Shown here: positions 1-9,128 of the stretch, piece after piece
Numbering within the stretch: the first letter of the stretch is position 1
Layout: the number at the start of each line of letters is the position of its first letter
From: an uncultured Clostridia bacterium
GTDB taxonomy: Bacteria > Bacillota > Clostridia > TANB77 > CAG-508
DNA length: 46,184 nucleotides
Reading direction: 5' to 3'
Assembly (NCBI GenBank): GCA_944392505.1
Contig: CALXWU010000003.1
Span: forward strand, 1 to 46,184
Program-made: the position numbers and the translations under genes
The notes under the pieces: generated by a model
Database searches by the model: none
Told to the model about the DNA's origin: nothing
The model's input: only the letters and a program-made list of their open reading frames with translations

Positions 1-849
1 ACTTATTTATTTAAACCATTAATAATACATACAGGAATAAATTTTCCAACAATAATAAATTCAGTTAATAATGTCTTCTACAATTTTATTTTTTCTTTTG
101 CATTAACAGCTGAGTCATATATAAGAAATTTTGGATTTTTTAGAGAACCTGGGGTATATCAAGTTTTTATAATACTAGCATTGATATTTTTAATATTTGT
201 TAAAAATATTAACATAAAATGCAAAACAAAAATTATATATACTTTAATCTTTACAGTGACAATATTGTCCACTTTTTCAACTACTGGAATTATTTTATTG
301 GCATTGCTTTTTATTACATATATAGTAAAATTGATAAGAGACGGCAAAATGAATAGAAAGGGATTTATAATAATTACAACAATTGCAATAATTTGTAGTT
401 TAATATTGACGTTACTTTACAATATAATACCTAGTTTTAGAGAAACATTAAGATTTTCAATAGAGAAAATTTTTACACCAAATGAATCTTTATCTGCAAG
501 GCAAGAATCAATAATTGTTCCTTTAAAATTATATTTAAATAGTCCTATATTCGGTCAAAAATATATTGATGTAGTTGAAGCTATAGACCATAATACTAAT
601 ACAACTATCAATATGTTTGCAATATATGGTTTACTCACAGGAGTAATTCATGTAATATTAATATATTTCTTAATAAAGAAAATGAAGCAATCTAGAATTG
701 TATCGTTTTTAATATTTATAATGTATATAGTTGCTATTAATACACAGTTGTTAATTGGAAACTCAGTATTATGGATATTAATGTTTTCATGTTTTATGGA
801 TGATGAAACAATATCAAAAAAAGAAAAATATCTAGAAGGGGAAAAATAA
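1..849 (+). CDS. O-antigen polymerase/ligase-like membrane protein (Wzy-type), 5' end missing
   Basis: The frame is open from base 1 to the TAA at 847-849, so 282 codons of a longer protein are present and the true start lies upstream. The protein is hydrophobic, with several membrane segments. It carries a loop with N-F-G-F-F-R-E-P-G-V-Y-Q followed by a helix and S-T-F-S-T-T-G. This 'REPGVYQ ... S/T-T-G' pattern is typical of the Wzy/WaaL O-antigen ligase/polymerase superfamily, whose members polymerise lipid-linked repeat units on the outer face of the membrane. It ends one base before the next glycosyltransferase gene, in line with an operon. Family membership is fairly sure; the substrate is unknown. 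Confidence 0.75.
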   Translation, partial: TYLFKPLIIHTGINFPTIINSVNNVFYNFIFSFALTAESYIRNFGFFREPGVYQVFIILALIFLIFVKNINIKCKTKIIYTLIFTVTILSTFSTTGIILLALLFITYIVKLIRDGKMNRKGFIIITTIAIICSLILTLLYNIIPSFRETLRFSIEKIFTPNESLSARQESIIVPLKLYLNSPIFGQKYIDVVEAIDHNTNTTINMFAIYGLLTGVIHVILIYFLIKKMKQSRIVSFLIFIMYIVAINTQLLIGNSVLWILMFSCFMDDETISKKEKYLEGEK

Positions 850-850
850 G

Positions 851-2116
851 ATGAAGAAAATACTATGGATAGTTAATACTATTTTTCCATATCCAGCAAA
901 AGAGTTAGGAATGAAAAAAACATTTTTTGGAGGATGGTTAAATAGTTTATCTGATACACTAAGAAAAAGTGAAGATTTTAAGCTTGCTATTGCAGCAGTA
1001 TACAATGGAAAAGATTTAAAAAAGATGGATGATGGACAAGTAATATATTATCTTCTTCCAGGAGCTCCTGCACTAAAATATGATAAGAAATTAGAAAGAT
1101 ATTGGAAGGATATTAACGAAGAATTTAAACCGGATTTAGTACATATAAACGGTACAGAATATGCTCATGGATTAGCATTTATCAAAGCTTGTCCAGATGC
1201 TACAACTATTACATCTATTCAAGGGTTAGTATCTGTATATGCTAATGTATATTATGCAAATATACCAGTAAAAGATATTATAAAAAATATTACATTTAGA
1301 GATATAATAAAAAATGATAGTATAATACAAGCAAGAAAAAAATTTATAAAACGTGGAAAAAACGAAATAGAAATTTTGAAAAAAACAAATGCTATTACTG
1401 GTAGAACAATTTGGGATTATTCTAATGTACAAGCTATTAATCCAAATGTTAAATTTTATTGGAGTAATAGAATTTTAAGAGAGGAATTTTATCAAAGTAA
1501 AAAATGGGATATTTCTAATATAGAAAGACATTCAATATTTTGTAGTCAAGCAGGGTATCCAATAAAAGGACTACATTATATGATTGAAGCAGTTAATATT
1601 TTAAAAAAAGAATATCTAGATATAAAAGTATATGTGGCTGGACAAAACATAACCAAAAGTGATACTATAAAGGAGAAAATGAAAATATCTGGGTATGGAA
1701 AATATATTAAAGGATTAATAAGAAAATATAATCTTGAAGAAAATATTATTTTTACAGGAATTCTAAATGCTCAAGGAATGGTAGATAAATTATTAAGGAG
1801 TAATGTATTTGTACAAACTTCTGCAATAGAAAATAGTCCAAACTCTTTAGGAGAAGCTATGATGCTTGGAGTACCTTGTATAGCATCATATGTTGGAGGA
1901 ACTTGTGATATGCTAGAACATAAAAAAGAAGGATTTTTATATACATATACTGAACCTGCTATTTTAGCTGAATATATAAAAAGGATATTTGAAGATGATG
2001 AATTGTGCATGAAATTTAGCAATAATGCTATTAATAAAGCAAATATTACACACAACAAAGAAAGAATTACACAGGAAACAATGGATATGTATAATGATAT
2101 TTTAAATAAAGAATAA
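851..2116 (+). CDS. Glycosyltransferase family 4 (GT-B fold)
   Basis: This 421-residue cytoplasmic enzyme presumably adds one sugar of the surface-polysaccharide repeat unit. The N-terminal Rossmann half begins M-K-K-I-L-W-I-V-N and contains P-D-L-V-H-I-N-G-T-E around residues 94-103. The C-terminal half has the nucleotide-sugar site I-E-N-S-P-N-S-L-G-E-A-M, with E327 and E335 forming the EX7E motif, followed by G-V-P-C-I-A-S-Y-V-G-G. The ATG lies behind an AGAAGGGG stretch in the tail of the previous gene, one base after its stop. Donor and acceptor cannot be inferred. The family call is secure. Confidence 0.88.
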   Translation: MKKILWIVNTIFPYPAKELGMKKTFFGGWLNSLSDTLRKSEDFKLAIAAVYNGKDLKKMDDGQVIYYLLPGAPALKYDKKLERYWKDINEEFKPDLVHINGTEYAHGLAFIKACPDATTITSIQGLVSVYANVYYANIPVKDIIKNITFRDIIKNDSIIQARKKFIKRGKNEIEILKKTNAITGRTIWDYSNVQAINPNVKFYWSNRILREEFYQSKKWDISNIERHSIFCSQAGYPIKGLHYMIEAVNILKKEYLDIKVYVAGQNITKSDTIKEKMKISGYGKYIKGLIRKYNLEENIIFTGILNAQGMVDKLLRSNVFVQTSAIENSPNSLGEAMMLGVPCIASYVGGTCDMLEHKKEGFLYTYTEPAILAEYIKRIFEDDELCMKFSNNAINKANITHNKERITQETMDMYNDILNKE

Positions 2117-2132
2117 AATGGGAGAAAAGTAG

Positions 2133-3056
2133 ATGAGCTTAAATGGATTAAAATATATTGTGAAAGAACCTAAATTTATCTTGTATTATGTTGATAAATA
2201 TTTGAAAATAAGAATTAGAGACGACCTGTATTTAAGAATTGTATATAAAAAAATTTTTAATAGAGAATTAGATTTAAAAAATCCAAAAACTTTTAATGAA
2301 AAATTACAATGGTTAAAATTATATGATAGAAATCCACAGTATACTGAAATGGTTGACAAATATCAAGTGAAAAAGTATATAGCAGATTTAATTGGTGAAG
2401 AATATATAATACCAACATTAGGAGTATATGATAAATTTGATGATATTGACTTTGAAAAATTACCAAATCAATTTGTCTTAAAATGTACACATGATTCAGG
2501 TAGTACAATAGTTTGTAGAGATAAAGATAATTTTGATTATAAACAAACCAAGAAAAAAATAAATAAGTTATTAAAAAAGAATTTCTTCTATGGTGGCAGA
2601 GAGTGGCCATATAAAAACGTAAAGCCACGAATAATAGTTGAGAAATTTATGCAGAATGGTGAAGAAAAAGAACTTAAGGATTATAAATTCTATTGTTTTA
2701 GTGGAATACCAAAATTTCTATACGTTTCAGAAGGATTGGAAAATCATGAAACTGCTAGAATATCATTTTTCGATATGAATTTCAACTTTGAAGATTTTTC
2801 AAGAACTGACTATAAAAAAATGGATAAAAAACCTGATAAACCTGTTAATTTTGAAAAAATGAAAGAATTAGCAGCAAAATTATCAAAAGGTATACCTTTT
2901 GTAAGAATTGATTTATATGAAATTAATGGACAATTATATTTTAGTGAATTTACCTTTAGTCCATGCTCTGGATTTATGTTATTTAATCCAGAAGAGTATG
3001 ATGAAATTGTAGGAAATCTTTTAGTATTACCAGGAGAAAAAAATAATGAGAAGTAA
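2133..3056 (+). CDS. TupA-like ATP-grasp protein of polysaccharide biosynthesis
   Basis: The 307 residues match the pattern of TupA-type ATP-grasp proteins found in capsule and teichuronopeptide clusters. Visible landmarks are N-P-K-T-F-N-E-K-L-Q-W-L-K near residue 50, the Y...K-Y-I region, 'FVLKCTHDSGS' near residue 115 (nucleotide-binding strand), and 'RIDLYEINGQLYFSEFTFSP' near residue 260, with acidic metal ligands. Known family members probably ligate an amino acid or peptide to a glycan precursor, but many are only annotated as glycosyltransferases. The last 11 bases overlap the flippase gene, whose ribosome binding site lies inside this gene. The precise reaction is unknown. Confidence 0.8.
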   Translation: MSLNGLKYIVKEPKFILYYVDKYLKIRIRDDLYLRIVYKKIFNRELDLKNPKTFNEKLQWLKLYDRNPQYTEMVDKYQVKKYIADLIGEEYIIPTLGVYDKFDDIDFEKLPNQFVLKCTHDSGSTIVCRDKDNFDYKQTKKKINKLLKKNFFYGGREWPYKNVKPRIIVEKFMQNGEEKELKDYKFYCFSGIPKFLYVSEGLENHETARISFFDMNFNFEDFSRTDYKKMDKKPDKPVNFEKMKELAAKLSKGIPFVRIDLYEINGQLYFSEFTFSPCSGFMLFNPEEYDEIVGNLLVLPGEKNNEK

Positions 3057-4563
3057 AAAAGCAATAAAAAACATAATAGCATCTGTATGTCAACAAGTTG
3101 TAATATTTGTCTGTGGCTTAATTGTTCCAAAGGCCATAATAAGTACTTTCGGCTCAAGTGTAAATGGCTTGATATCTTCTATTACACAATTTCTATCATA
3201 TATTAGCCTATTGGAAGCAGGAATTGGACCAGTAATAAAGGCAGCATTATATAAACCTATAGCCCAAAAGGATAAACAAGAGATTGAAAAAATTTTAAAA
3301 TCTAGTCAAAAATTTTTCAGGGTCATATCTGGAATCTTAATAATATATTTAATAATTTTATGCTTTGTCTATCCTTTAATTGTAGCGGACCAATTTGATT
3401 ACTGGTTTACAGTGTCACTAATAGTTATAATTTCAATAAGTACATTCGCAGAATATTTTTTTGGCATGGTATATACGCTATATTTACAAGCTGAACAAAA
3501 AACATATATTACTGCTTTATTGCAAAGTGGATCAACAATATTAAATGCAATATTAGTTATAATGCTTATAAGATTTAATACTAATATACAAATCGTTAAA
3601 TTAGTAAGTGCTTTTGTTTTTGTATTAAGACCAATAATTCAGAATATATACGTTAAGAAAAAATATAATATTAACTTTAAAGAGGTAAAAGAAAAGTATA
3701 ATTTAAAACAAAAATGGGATGGCTTAGCACAGCACATTGCAGCGGTTGTTCATAGTAGTACTGATGTTGCGGTATTAACAATATTTACAAATACAGCTGA
3801 AGTGTCTGTTTATACAGTGTATCTGTTTGTTGTAAATGGAGTGAAGAATATTGTACAAGCATTTACTGGAGGAGTAGATGCATCTTTTGGAGATATGATA
3901 GTAAAAGGAGAAAAAGAGAATCTTAACAAAAGCTTTAAAACATATGAGTTGTTCTACTATACCCTTATCACTATAGTGTATATAGTTACAATGATTTTGA
4001 TATTACCATTTGTTTCTGTGTATACAAGAGGAATAACAGATATAAATTACTACAGACCAACATTTGCGATACTTATAATTGTGGCAGAGTTGTTTTGGTC
4101 GATTAGGTTACCATATAGTTCTATTACATTAGCGGCGGGTCATTTTAGAGAGACTAAAAAAGGAGCTTGGTTAGAAGCTTTTTTAAATTTATTCTTATCA
4201 ATTATATTAGTATTTAAATTTGGTATGATTGGCGTTGCAATAGGAACATTAGTTGCAATGTTAGTTAGAACAATAGAATTTATTTATCACTCTTCAAAAT
4301 ATATTTTAAAAAGGAAAATAAGAGATGCCGTTGGAAGAATAACCTTGCTTGCAATAGAAACTTTACTAATTGTGCCAATTGGAATGATAATATGTAATAG
4401 ATATAATGTTGATTCATATATAACATGGATAATTATGGCTATAAGTGTAACCCTAACTGTAGCATTCATAGTCATTAGTGTAAATTCGATAATTTATAAA
4501 AAGGATGTTAAATCATTAATAGATATGTTAAAAAGAAATTTTTTGAAGAGAGGAGTTAATTAA
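3046..4563 (+). CDS. Polysaccharide flippase (Wzx/MOP superfamily)
   Basis: A 505-residue protein with about 12-14 hydrophobic segments spread over its whole length, as in Wzx-type flippases that move undecaprenyl-linked repeat units to the outer leaflet. The N-terminus has the amphipathic pattern K-K-A-I-K-N-I-I-A-S followed by G-L-I-V-P-K-A-I-I, typical of MOP exporters, and an F-G-S-S-V-N-G-L loop. It starts inside the previous gene, with an AGGAG about 10 bases upstream, and ends one base before the epimerase start, so translation is probably coupled. Together with the polymerase at the window start it indicates a Wzx/Wzy-dependent system. Confidence 0.87.
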   Translation: MRSKKAIKNIIASVCQQVVIFVCGLIVPKAIISTFGSSVNGLISSITQFLSYISLLEAGIGPVIKAALYKPIAQKDKQEIEKILKSSQKFFRVISGILIIYLIILCFVYPLIVADQFDYWFTVSLIVIISISTFAEYFFGMVYTLYLQAEQKTYITALLQSGSTILNAILVIMLIRFNTNIQIVKLVSAFVFVLRPIIQNIYVKKKYNINFKEVKEKYNLKQKWDGLAQHIAAVVHSSTDVAVLTIFTNTAEVSVYTVYLFVVNGVKNIVQAFTGGVDASFGDMIVKGEKENLNKSFKTYELFYYTLITIVYIVTMILILPFVSVYTRGITDINYYRPTFAILIIVAELFWSIRLPYSSITLAAGHFRETKKGAWLEAFLNLFLSIILVFKFGMIGVAIGTLVAMLVRTIEFIYHSSKYILKRKIRDAVGRITLLAIETLLIVPIGMIICNRYNVDSYITWIIMAISVTLTVAFIVISVNSIIYKKDVKSLIDMLKRNFLKRGVN

Positions 4564-4564
4564 A

Positions 4565-5548
4565 ATGAAAACATATTTTATTACAGGAGGAGCTGGATTT
4601 ATAGGCTCTAGCTTAGCAGAAAAATTATTAAATGATGGAAATAAGGTTGTAACAATAGATAATTTTTGTGATTTTTATAGTCAAAAAATAAAAGAAAATA
4701 ATATTAAGAATTTGATATCAAACCCAAATTTTAAAATATACAAAGATGATATAAGAAGTAGAGAAGGAGTTAAAAAAGTATTTGATGAAAATCAAATAGA
4801 TATAGTTATGCATTTGGCCGCAATGGCAGGAGTTAGACCCTCTATTAATAATCCTATTCTATATCAAGAAGTAAATTGTCTGGGAACACAAAACATACTT
4901 GAAGAAATGAGATTACATAATTGCAATAATTTGGTAATGGCTTCGTCAAGTAGTGTCTATGGAAACTGTAAAGAAGTACCTTTTAAAGAGGATATGATTG
5001 TGGATTTTGCTATTAGTCCTTATGCAGCTACTAAGAAAGCAAATGAGGTAATGACACATGTGTATCACAAACTTTATAATATGAATGTGATTATGTTAAG
5101 ATTTTTTACAGTATATGGACCAAAGCAAAGACCAGATTTAGCAATTAATAAATTTACCAGATTAATGCTAGAAGGCAAAGAAATTCCGATGTTCGGAGAT
5201 GGAACAACTTCTAGAGATTATACATACATTGAAGATATTGTAGATGGAATAGATAGAGCTTGCAAGTATACTTTAGAAAATAAAGATGTTTATGAAATAT
5301 TAAATATAGGAAATTCATCACCAATATCATTAAAAGAAATGATTGATATAATTGCAACAACTCTAGGAACAGAGCCGAAAATAAAACAATTACCAATGCA
5401 GCCTGGAGACGTAGAAAGGACTTATGCGGACATATCAAAAGCAAAAAGATTAATTGGATATGAGCCCAAAACAAGTTTCACAGAAGGAATAAAAAAATTT
5501 GTAGAGTGGTATAAGGAAAATATGGAGCTATATGAGAATAAAATATAA
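4565..5548 (+). CDS. NAD-dependent epimerase, probably UDP-glucuronate 4-epimerase
   Basis: The 327 residues form a classic extended short-chain dehydrogenase. T-G-G-A-G-F-I-G-S at residues 7-15 binds NAD, S129/S130 with Y153-xxx-K157 form the catalytic set, and G-D-G-T-T-S-R-D-Y-T-Y-I-E-D is the substrate-side motif. The segment 'DNFCDFYSQKIKENNIKNL' resembles UDP-glucuronate 4-epimerases more than GalE. The next gene makes UDP-glucuronate, so the pair would give UDP-galacturonate. A UDP-glucose or UDP-GlcNAc 4-epimerase activity is the main alternative. A GAGAGGAG site precedes the ATG. Confidence 0.87.
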   Translation: MKTYFITGGAGFIGSSLAEKLLNDGNKVVTIDNFCDFYSQKIKENNIKNLISNPNFKIYKDDIRSREGVKKVFDENQIDIVMHLAAMAGVRPSINNPILYQEVNCLGTQNILEEMRLHNCNNLVMASSSSVYGNCKEVPFKEDMIVDFAISPYAATKKANEVMTHVYHKLYNMNVIMLRFFTVYGPKQRPDLAINKFTRLMLEGKEIPMFGDGTTSRDYTYIEDIVDGIDRACKYTLENKDVYEILNIGNSSPISLKEMIDIIATTLGTEPKIKQLPMQPGDVERTYADISKAKRLIGYEPKTSFTEGIKKFVEWYKENMELYENKI

Positions 5549-5599
5549 AATTTTATATTTAAATAAAAATAATAAATTAGTTTTAGGAGATGAAACAAT

Positions 5600-6913
5600 A
5601 TGAAACAATATAATATAGTAGTAGCAGGAACAGGATATGTAGGATTAGTTACAGGTGTATGCTTAGCAGAGAAAGGACACAAAGTAACATGCGTTGATGT
5701 AAATCAAGAGAAAATTGATTATATGAAGAAAGGAAAATCACCAATTTATGAAAAAGATTTGGAAGAACTGATGATAAAAAACAAAGATAGATTAAATTAC
5801 ACAACAGATTCAGCTAGTATATACAAAAGCGCAGATGTAATTTTTATTGGCGTAGGAACGCCTGAAAAAAAAGATGGAAGTGCTAATTTAAAATATGTTT
5901 ACAAGGTAGCAAAAGAAATTGCTCAAAGCCTTGAAAAGGACTGTATTATTGTAATAAAATCTACAGTACCAATAGGAACAAATAAAAAAATAGAAAAGTA
6001 TATAAGGTCTAATCTAAAGAATGATGTTGACGTTGAATTAGTTTCTAACCCAGAATTTTTATCACAAGGAACGGCTGTACATGATACTTTACATGCTCAG
6101 AGAATAGTAATAGGTGTAAAATCTAAGAATGCAGAAAAAATTATGAGAGAAGTATATGACCCTTTTGAAGTAGAATATGTAATTACAGATAGAGAAAGTG
6201 CAGAAATGATAAAATATGCTTCAAATGATTTCTTAGCTTTAAAAATATCATATATTAATGAAATTGCAAATTTATGTGAAATAGTTGGAGCTAATATTAC
6301 TGATGTGGCTAAGGGGATGGGACTAGATAGTAGAATTGGTAATAAATTCCTAAATGCAGGAATCGGATATGGTGGTTCTTGCTTCCCAAAAGACACTAAG
6401 GCTTTAAATTGGCTGGGTAATTTTTATGATTATGAACTAAAAACAGTAAAAGCAGCAATAGAAGTGAATGAAAATCAAAAAATAAAATTAATAAAGAAGG
6501 CTAGGAAATATTACGAAAGCTTTGAAGGAATTAATGTAGCCGTTTTAGGCTTATCATTTAAACCAAATACGGATGATTTAAGGGAAGCACCATCATTAGA
6601 TTGCATACCAATATTATTAGATGATGGAGCAAAAATTAAGGCATATGATCCAGTTGCAGAGAATAATTACAAAAAGATTTATCCTACTGAAATCGAATAT
6701 TGTAAGTCTGTTGAGGATACATTGAAGGATGCAGATATTTGTTTCATTTTTACAGAATGGGATTTCGTAAAAGAAATGGATATAAGCTTATTTAAAAAAC
6801 TTATGGCAAAACCTATTGTATTAGACGGAAGAAATTGCTTTGATTTAAACAAAGTAAAAAACGAAAGAATTATTTATGAATCAATAGGCAGAAAATTAAT
6901 TGATAATATTTAA
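5600..6913 (+). CDS. ugd: UDP-glucose 6-dehydrogenase
   Basis: This 437-residue enzyme oxidises UDP-glucose to UDP-glucuronate with two NAD+. The N-terminal Rossmann motif G-T-G-Y-V-G-L-V-T-G starts at residue 10. The catalytic cysteine is C261 in G-Y-G-G-S-C-F-P-K-D-T. The segments K-S-T-V-P-I-G-T and G-L-S-F-K-P-N-T-D-D-L-R-E-A-P-S are also present, and the length is typical. The start is at 5600, with TAGGAG 11 bases upstream. The 10-mer ATGAAACAAT occurs twice in tandem here (5590 and 5600), and the first copy is out of frame and stops after seven codons. Its product is the likely substrate of the upstream epimerase. Confidence 0.95.
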   Translation: MKQYNIVVAGTGYVGLVTGVCLAEKGHKVTCVDVNQEKIDYMKKGKSPIYEKDLEELMIKNKDRLNYTTDSASIYKSADVIFIGVGTPEKKDGSANLKYVYKVAKEIAQSLEKDCIIVIKSTVPIGTNKKIEKYIRSNLKNDVDVELVSNPEFLSQGTAVHDTLHAQRIVIGVKSKNAEKIMREVYDPFEVEYVITDRESAEMIKYASNDFLALKISYINEIANLCEIVGANITDVAKGMGLDSRIGNKFLNAGIGYGGSCFPKDTKALNWLGNFYDYELKTVKAAIEVNENQKIKLIKKARKYYESFEGINVAVLGLSFKPNTDDLREAPSLDCIPILLDDGAKIKAYDPVAENNYKKIYPTEIEYCKSVEDTLKDADICFIFTEWDFVKEMDISLFKKLMAKPIVLDGRNCFDLNKVKNERIIYESIGRKLIDNI

Positions 6914-6939
6914 TAATAAATTAAAAACAATATTTTTAA

Positions 6940-6966
6940 CTTACTATACTATTATAGTATTGTAAG
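6940..6966. repeat. Inverted repeat next to a ribosome binding site
   Basis: CTTACTATACTA (6940-6951) faces TAGTATTGTAAG (6955-6966) across a three-base loop, with one mismatch in 12 pairs. The right arm runs into the AAGGAGG of the following FkbH remnant. It could be an operator or a translational hairpin. There is no following T-run, so it is not an obvious terminator. Confidence 0.5.
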
Positions 6967-6977
6967 GAGGAGGAAAT

Positions 6978-7331
6978 ATGTTACAGAAACTAGAATATCC
7001 ATTTGATTCGGATTATATTTTAAAAAAGAAAAAGTCATTGAAGAAAAAACTATTAGAAAGTTCTTGTGGCTTTATTGAAAAAAATATAGCAATTTTAGAT
7101 GGTTCAACAACGAATGATATTAAACTTGTTTTGGAGTTATTTTTGCTAAACAATGGAATAAAACCAAAATTTTATGAATCAGAATACAATCAGTTTTGGC
7201 AGGATGCAATGCTTGAAAATAAAGAACTAGAAGAATTTAAACCAGAGATTATTTTTATACATACAACTAATAGGAATATTACAAATTACCCAACAATCGG
7301 TGAAAGCAATGAAGGAAAAGTATTTTTGTAA
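6978..7331 (+). pseudogene. Truncated FkbH-like (HAD-IIIC) protein remnant
   Basis: The 117 codons begin after a strong AAGGAGG and resemble the N-terminal part of FkbH-like proteins as I know them: L-E-Y-P-F-D near residue 5, I-A-I-L-D-G-S-T-T-N-D-I near residue 37, 'FYESEYNQFWQDAM' near residue 64, and I-I-F-I-H-T-T-N-R-N near residue 88. Full-length relatives run to roughly 550-600 residues with a HAD phosphatase core (DxDxT) and often an acyltransferase-like tail. Here the frame ends after G-K-V-F-L, and none of the rest can be found in any frame of the following 177 bases, which are A/T-rich and hold nothing I recognise. This looks like a deletion at the end of the polysaccharide cluster. 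A functional short protein cannot be excluded. Confidence 0.7.
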
Positions 7332-7508
7332 TCTATCTTAAAATTCACTTTACTTTTGGGATAAAAATTTATATAATAATTACATTAATAAATAAAATGA
7401 TGAAAGAATATGCTATTTTAGTAATAAAATTAGTTGAATAATGTAAATTTTATGATATTACAAAATATTAAAAAGAAATATTTAATATAAGAAAGGCCTT
7501 GATAAATT

Positions 7509-9044
7509 ATGAGTTATACACCAAAACGAATGAAAGGGGAAGACCCTTATCAGAGAATGAGAAGGGAATATGAGGAAAGTGGTAATAGAATCCATAAAAC
7601 TTCAAATAAAAAGAAAAGTACTAAAAAAAGAAAAAATAATGAAATAGACATTATATTTAAAATTTTAGCTGTAATTTATATACTTGTAACAATAATATTT
7701 TATCGTTCAGTAACTAGACTTAATATGTTGCCAACAAGTTATGTTGTCATATTTACAATTGCAGAAATCATATTTACGGTCCTAATAGTTTTAGGATTGG
7801 GGAAAAGGCATAAAACATATAAACTAAATATTGTTTGCCTCGTTATTGCACTACTAATTTCAGGAGTATATTTGTATGTTTCTAATTATGCAAATGCCAC
7901 AAAAGATTTTCTTGGCTCAATGTTCCAAGAGGTACAGGAAACAGAAGAATACTATGTAGTGGTTAGAAGTGAAAGTGAATATGATGAATTGAACGATTTA
8001 GATGGAGAAAGTATATATACCTTCCAATTAGAAGATGATGTAAAAACTGATGTCGAAAATCAGATAGAAGTTACATTTGAATCTGGTTCAAATTTAACGG
8101 ACTTAGGTAATGATTTACTTGATGAAAGTATTGATGCTATATTAATAAGTTCATCACAATATAGTATAATAGATGAGGAAATAGAAAACTTTATAGATAA
8201 TACTAAAATAATATATACAGCTCACCATGCAATTAAGAAGGTGGAAAATGTTAGTTCAGAAGGTTCTAAATATACTATTAACAATGGTACGTTTAATATA
8301 TACATTAGTGGAATAGATACTTCTGGAAGTATAAGTAATGTATCAAGAAGTGATGCTAATATATTAGTTACAGTAAATACTAATACACATGAAATCTTAC
8401 TCACATCAATCCCAAGAGATTATTATGTAACACTTCATAGCAAGGGTGCAAAAGACAAATTAACGCATTCAGGATTATATGGAGTTAATGAGACAGTAAT
8501 TACAGTAGAGGATTTATTAGATACTGAAATCAATTATTATGTTAGAGTAAACTTCACAACTGTTATTAAATTAGTAGATGTGTTAGGGGGAATTCAAGTA
8601 TATTCTGATTATGATTTCACAGCACAAGGATACCACTTCAATCAAGGATATAATTACTTAAATGGTGAACAAGCTTTAGCATTTAGTAGAGAAAGACATT
8701 CCTTTGCTTCAGGTGACAACCAAAGAGTAAAAAATCAACAGGCTGTAATAGAGGCAATAATTAATAAAGTATTGAGTGCTCAACTTTTCACTAATTATAC
8801 AAACATACTTGATTCACTTGAAGGAAGCTTCCAAACTAATATAACAGAATCAGAGATAAATAAAATAGTACAAGATCAGTTAAGCAATATGTCATCATGG
8901 CAAATAGATAATAATGCTTTAGTGGGAACTGGTTCATCAGGACCAACATATTCATTAGGAAATGTAAATTCATATATAATGCTTCCAGATAGTTCTTCAG
9001 TAGAAGAAGCAAAAGAATTGATTGATGAGGTATTAGGAGAGTAA
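7509..9044 (+). CDS. LCP (LytR-CpsA-Psr) family ligase with N-terminal membrane bundle
   Basis: LCP proteins transfer undecaprenyl-linked glycopolymers to peptidoglycan on the outer face of the membrane. This 511-residue member has a basic cytoplasmic head (K-K-K-S-T-K-K-R-K-K near residue 37) and about three membrane helices between residues 48 and 125. A domain at about 140-245 resembles a small binding-protein fold. The LCP domain spans about 255-410, with S-R-S-D-A-N-I-L, S-I-P-R-D-Y-Y-V, D-K-L-T-H and F-S-R-E-R-H...D-N-Q-R-V, which supply the arginine and aspartate residues for pyrophosphate binding. It follows the polysaccharide genes and is a good candidate to attach that polymer to the wall. 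Confidence 0.9.
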   Translation: MSYTPKRMKGEDPYQRMRREYEESGNRIHKTSNKKKSTKKRKNNEIDIIFKILAVIYILVTIIFYRSVTRLNMLPTSYVVIFTIAEIIFTVLIVLGLGKRHKTYKLNIVCLVIALLISGVYLYVSNYANATKDFLGSMFQEVQETEEYYVVVRSESEYDELNDLDGESIYTFQLEDDVKTDVENQIEVTFESGSNLTDLGNDLLDESIDAILISSSQYSIIDEEIENFIDNTKIIYTAHHAIKKVENVSSEGSKYTINNGTFNIYISGIDTSGSISNVSRSDANILVTVNTNTHEILLTSIPRDYYVTLHSKGAKDKLTHSGLYGVNETVITVEDLLDTEINYYVRVNFTTVIKLVDVLGGIQVYSDYDFTAQGYHFNQGYNYLNGEQALAFSRERHSFASGDNQRVKNQQAVIEAIINKVLSAQLFTNYTNILDSLEGSFQTNITESEINKIVQDQLSNMSSWQIDNNALVGTGSSGPTYSLGNVNSYIMLPDSSSVEEAKELIDEVLGE

Positions 9045-9050
9045 AAACAA

Positions 9051-9084
9051 AAATAGCAGAGTTCAAAATCTCTGCTATTTTTTT
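9051..9084. terminator. Bidirectional intrinsic terminator
   Basis: AAATAGCAGAG (9051-9061) pairs perfectly with CTCTGCTATTT (9070-9080) around an 8-base loop. It is flanked by A-rich sequence on the left and a T-run on the right. It lies between the 3' ends of two convergent LCP genes and can serve both. Confidence 0.88.
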
Positions 9085-9128
9085 GATATTTTGATATATT
9101 GTAAATTGTATTTATTTTGTTTTAAACC

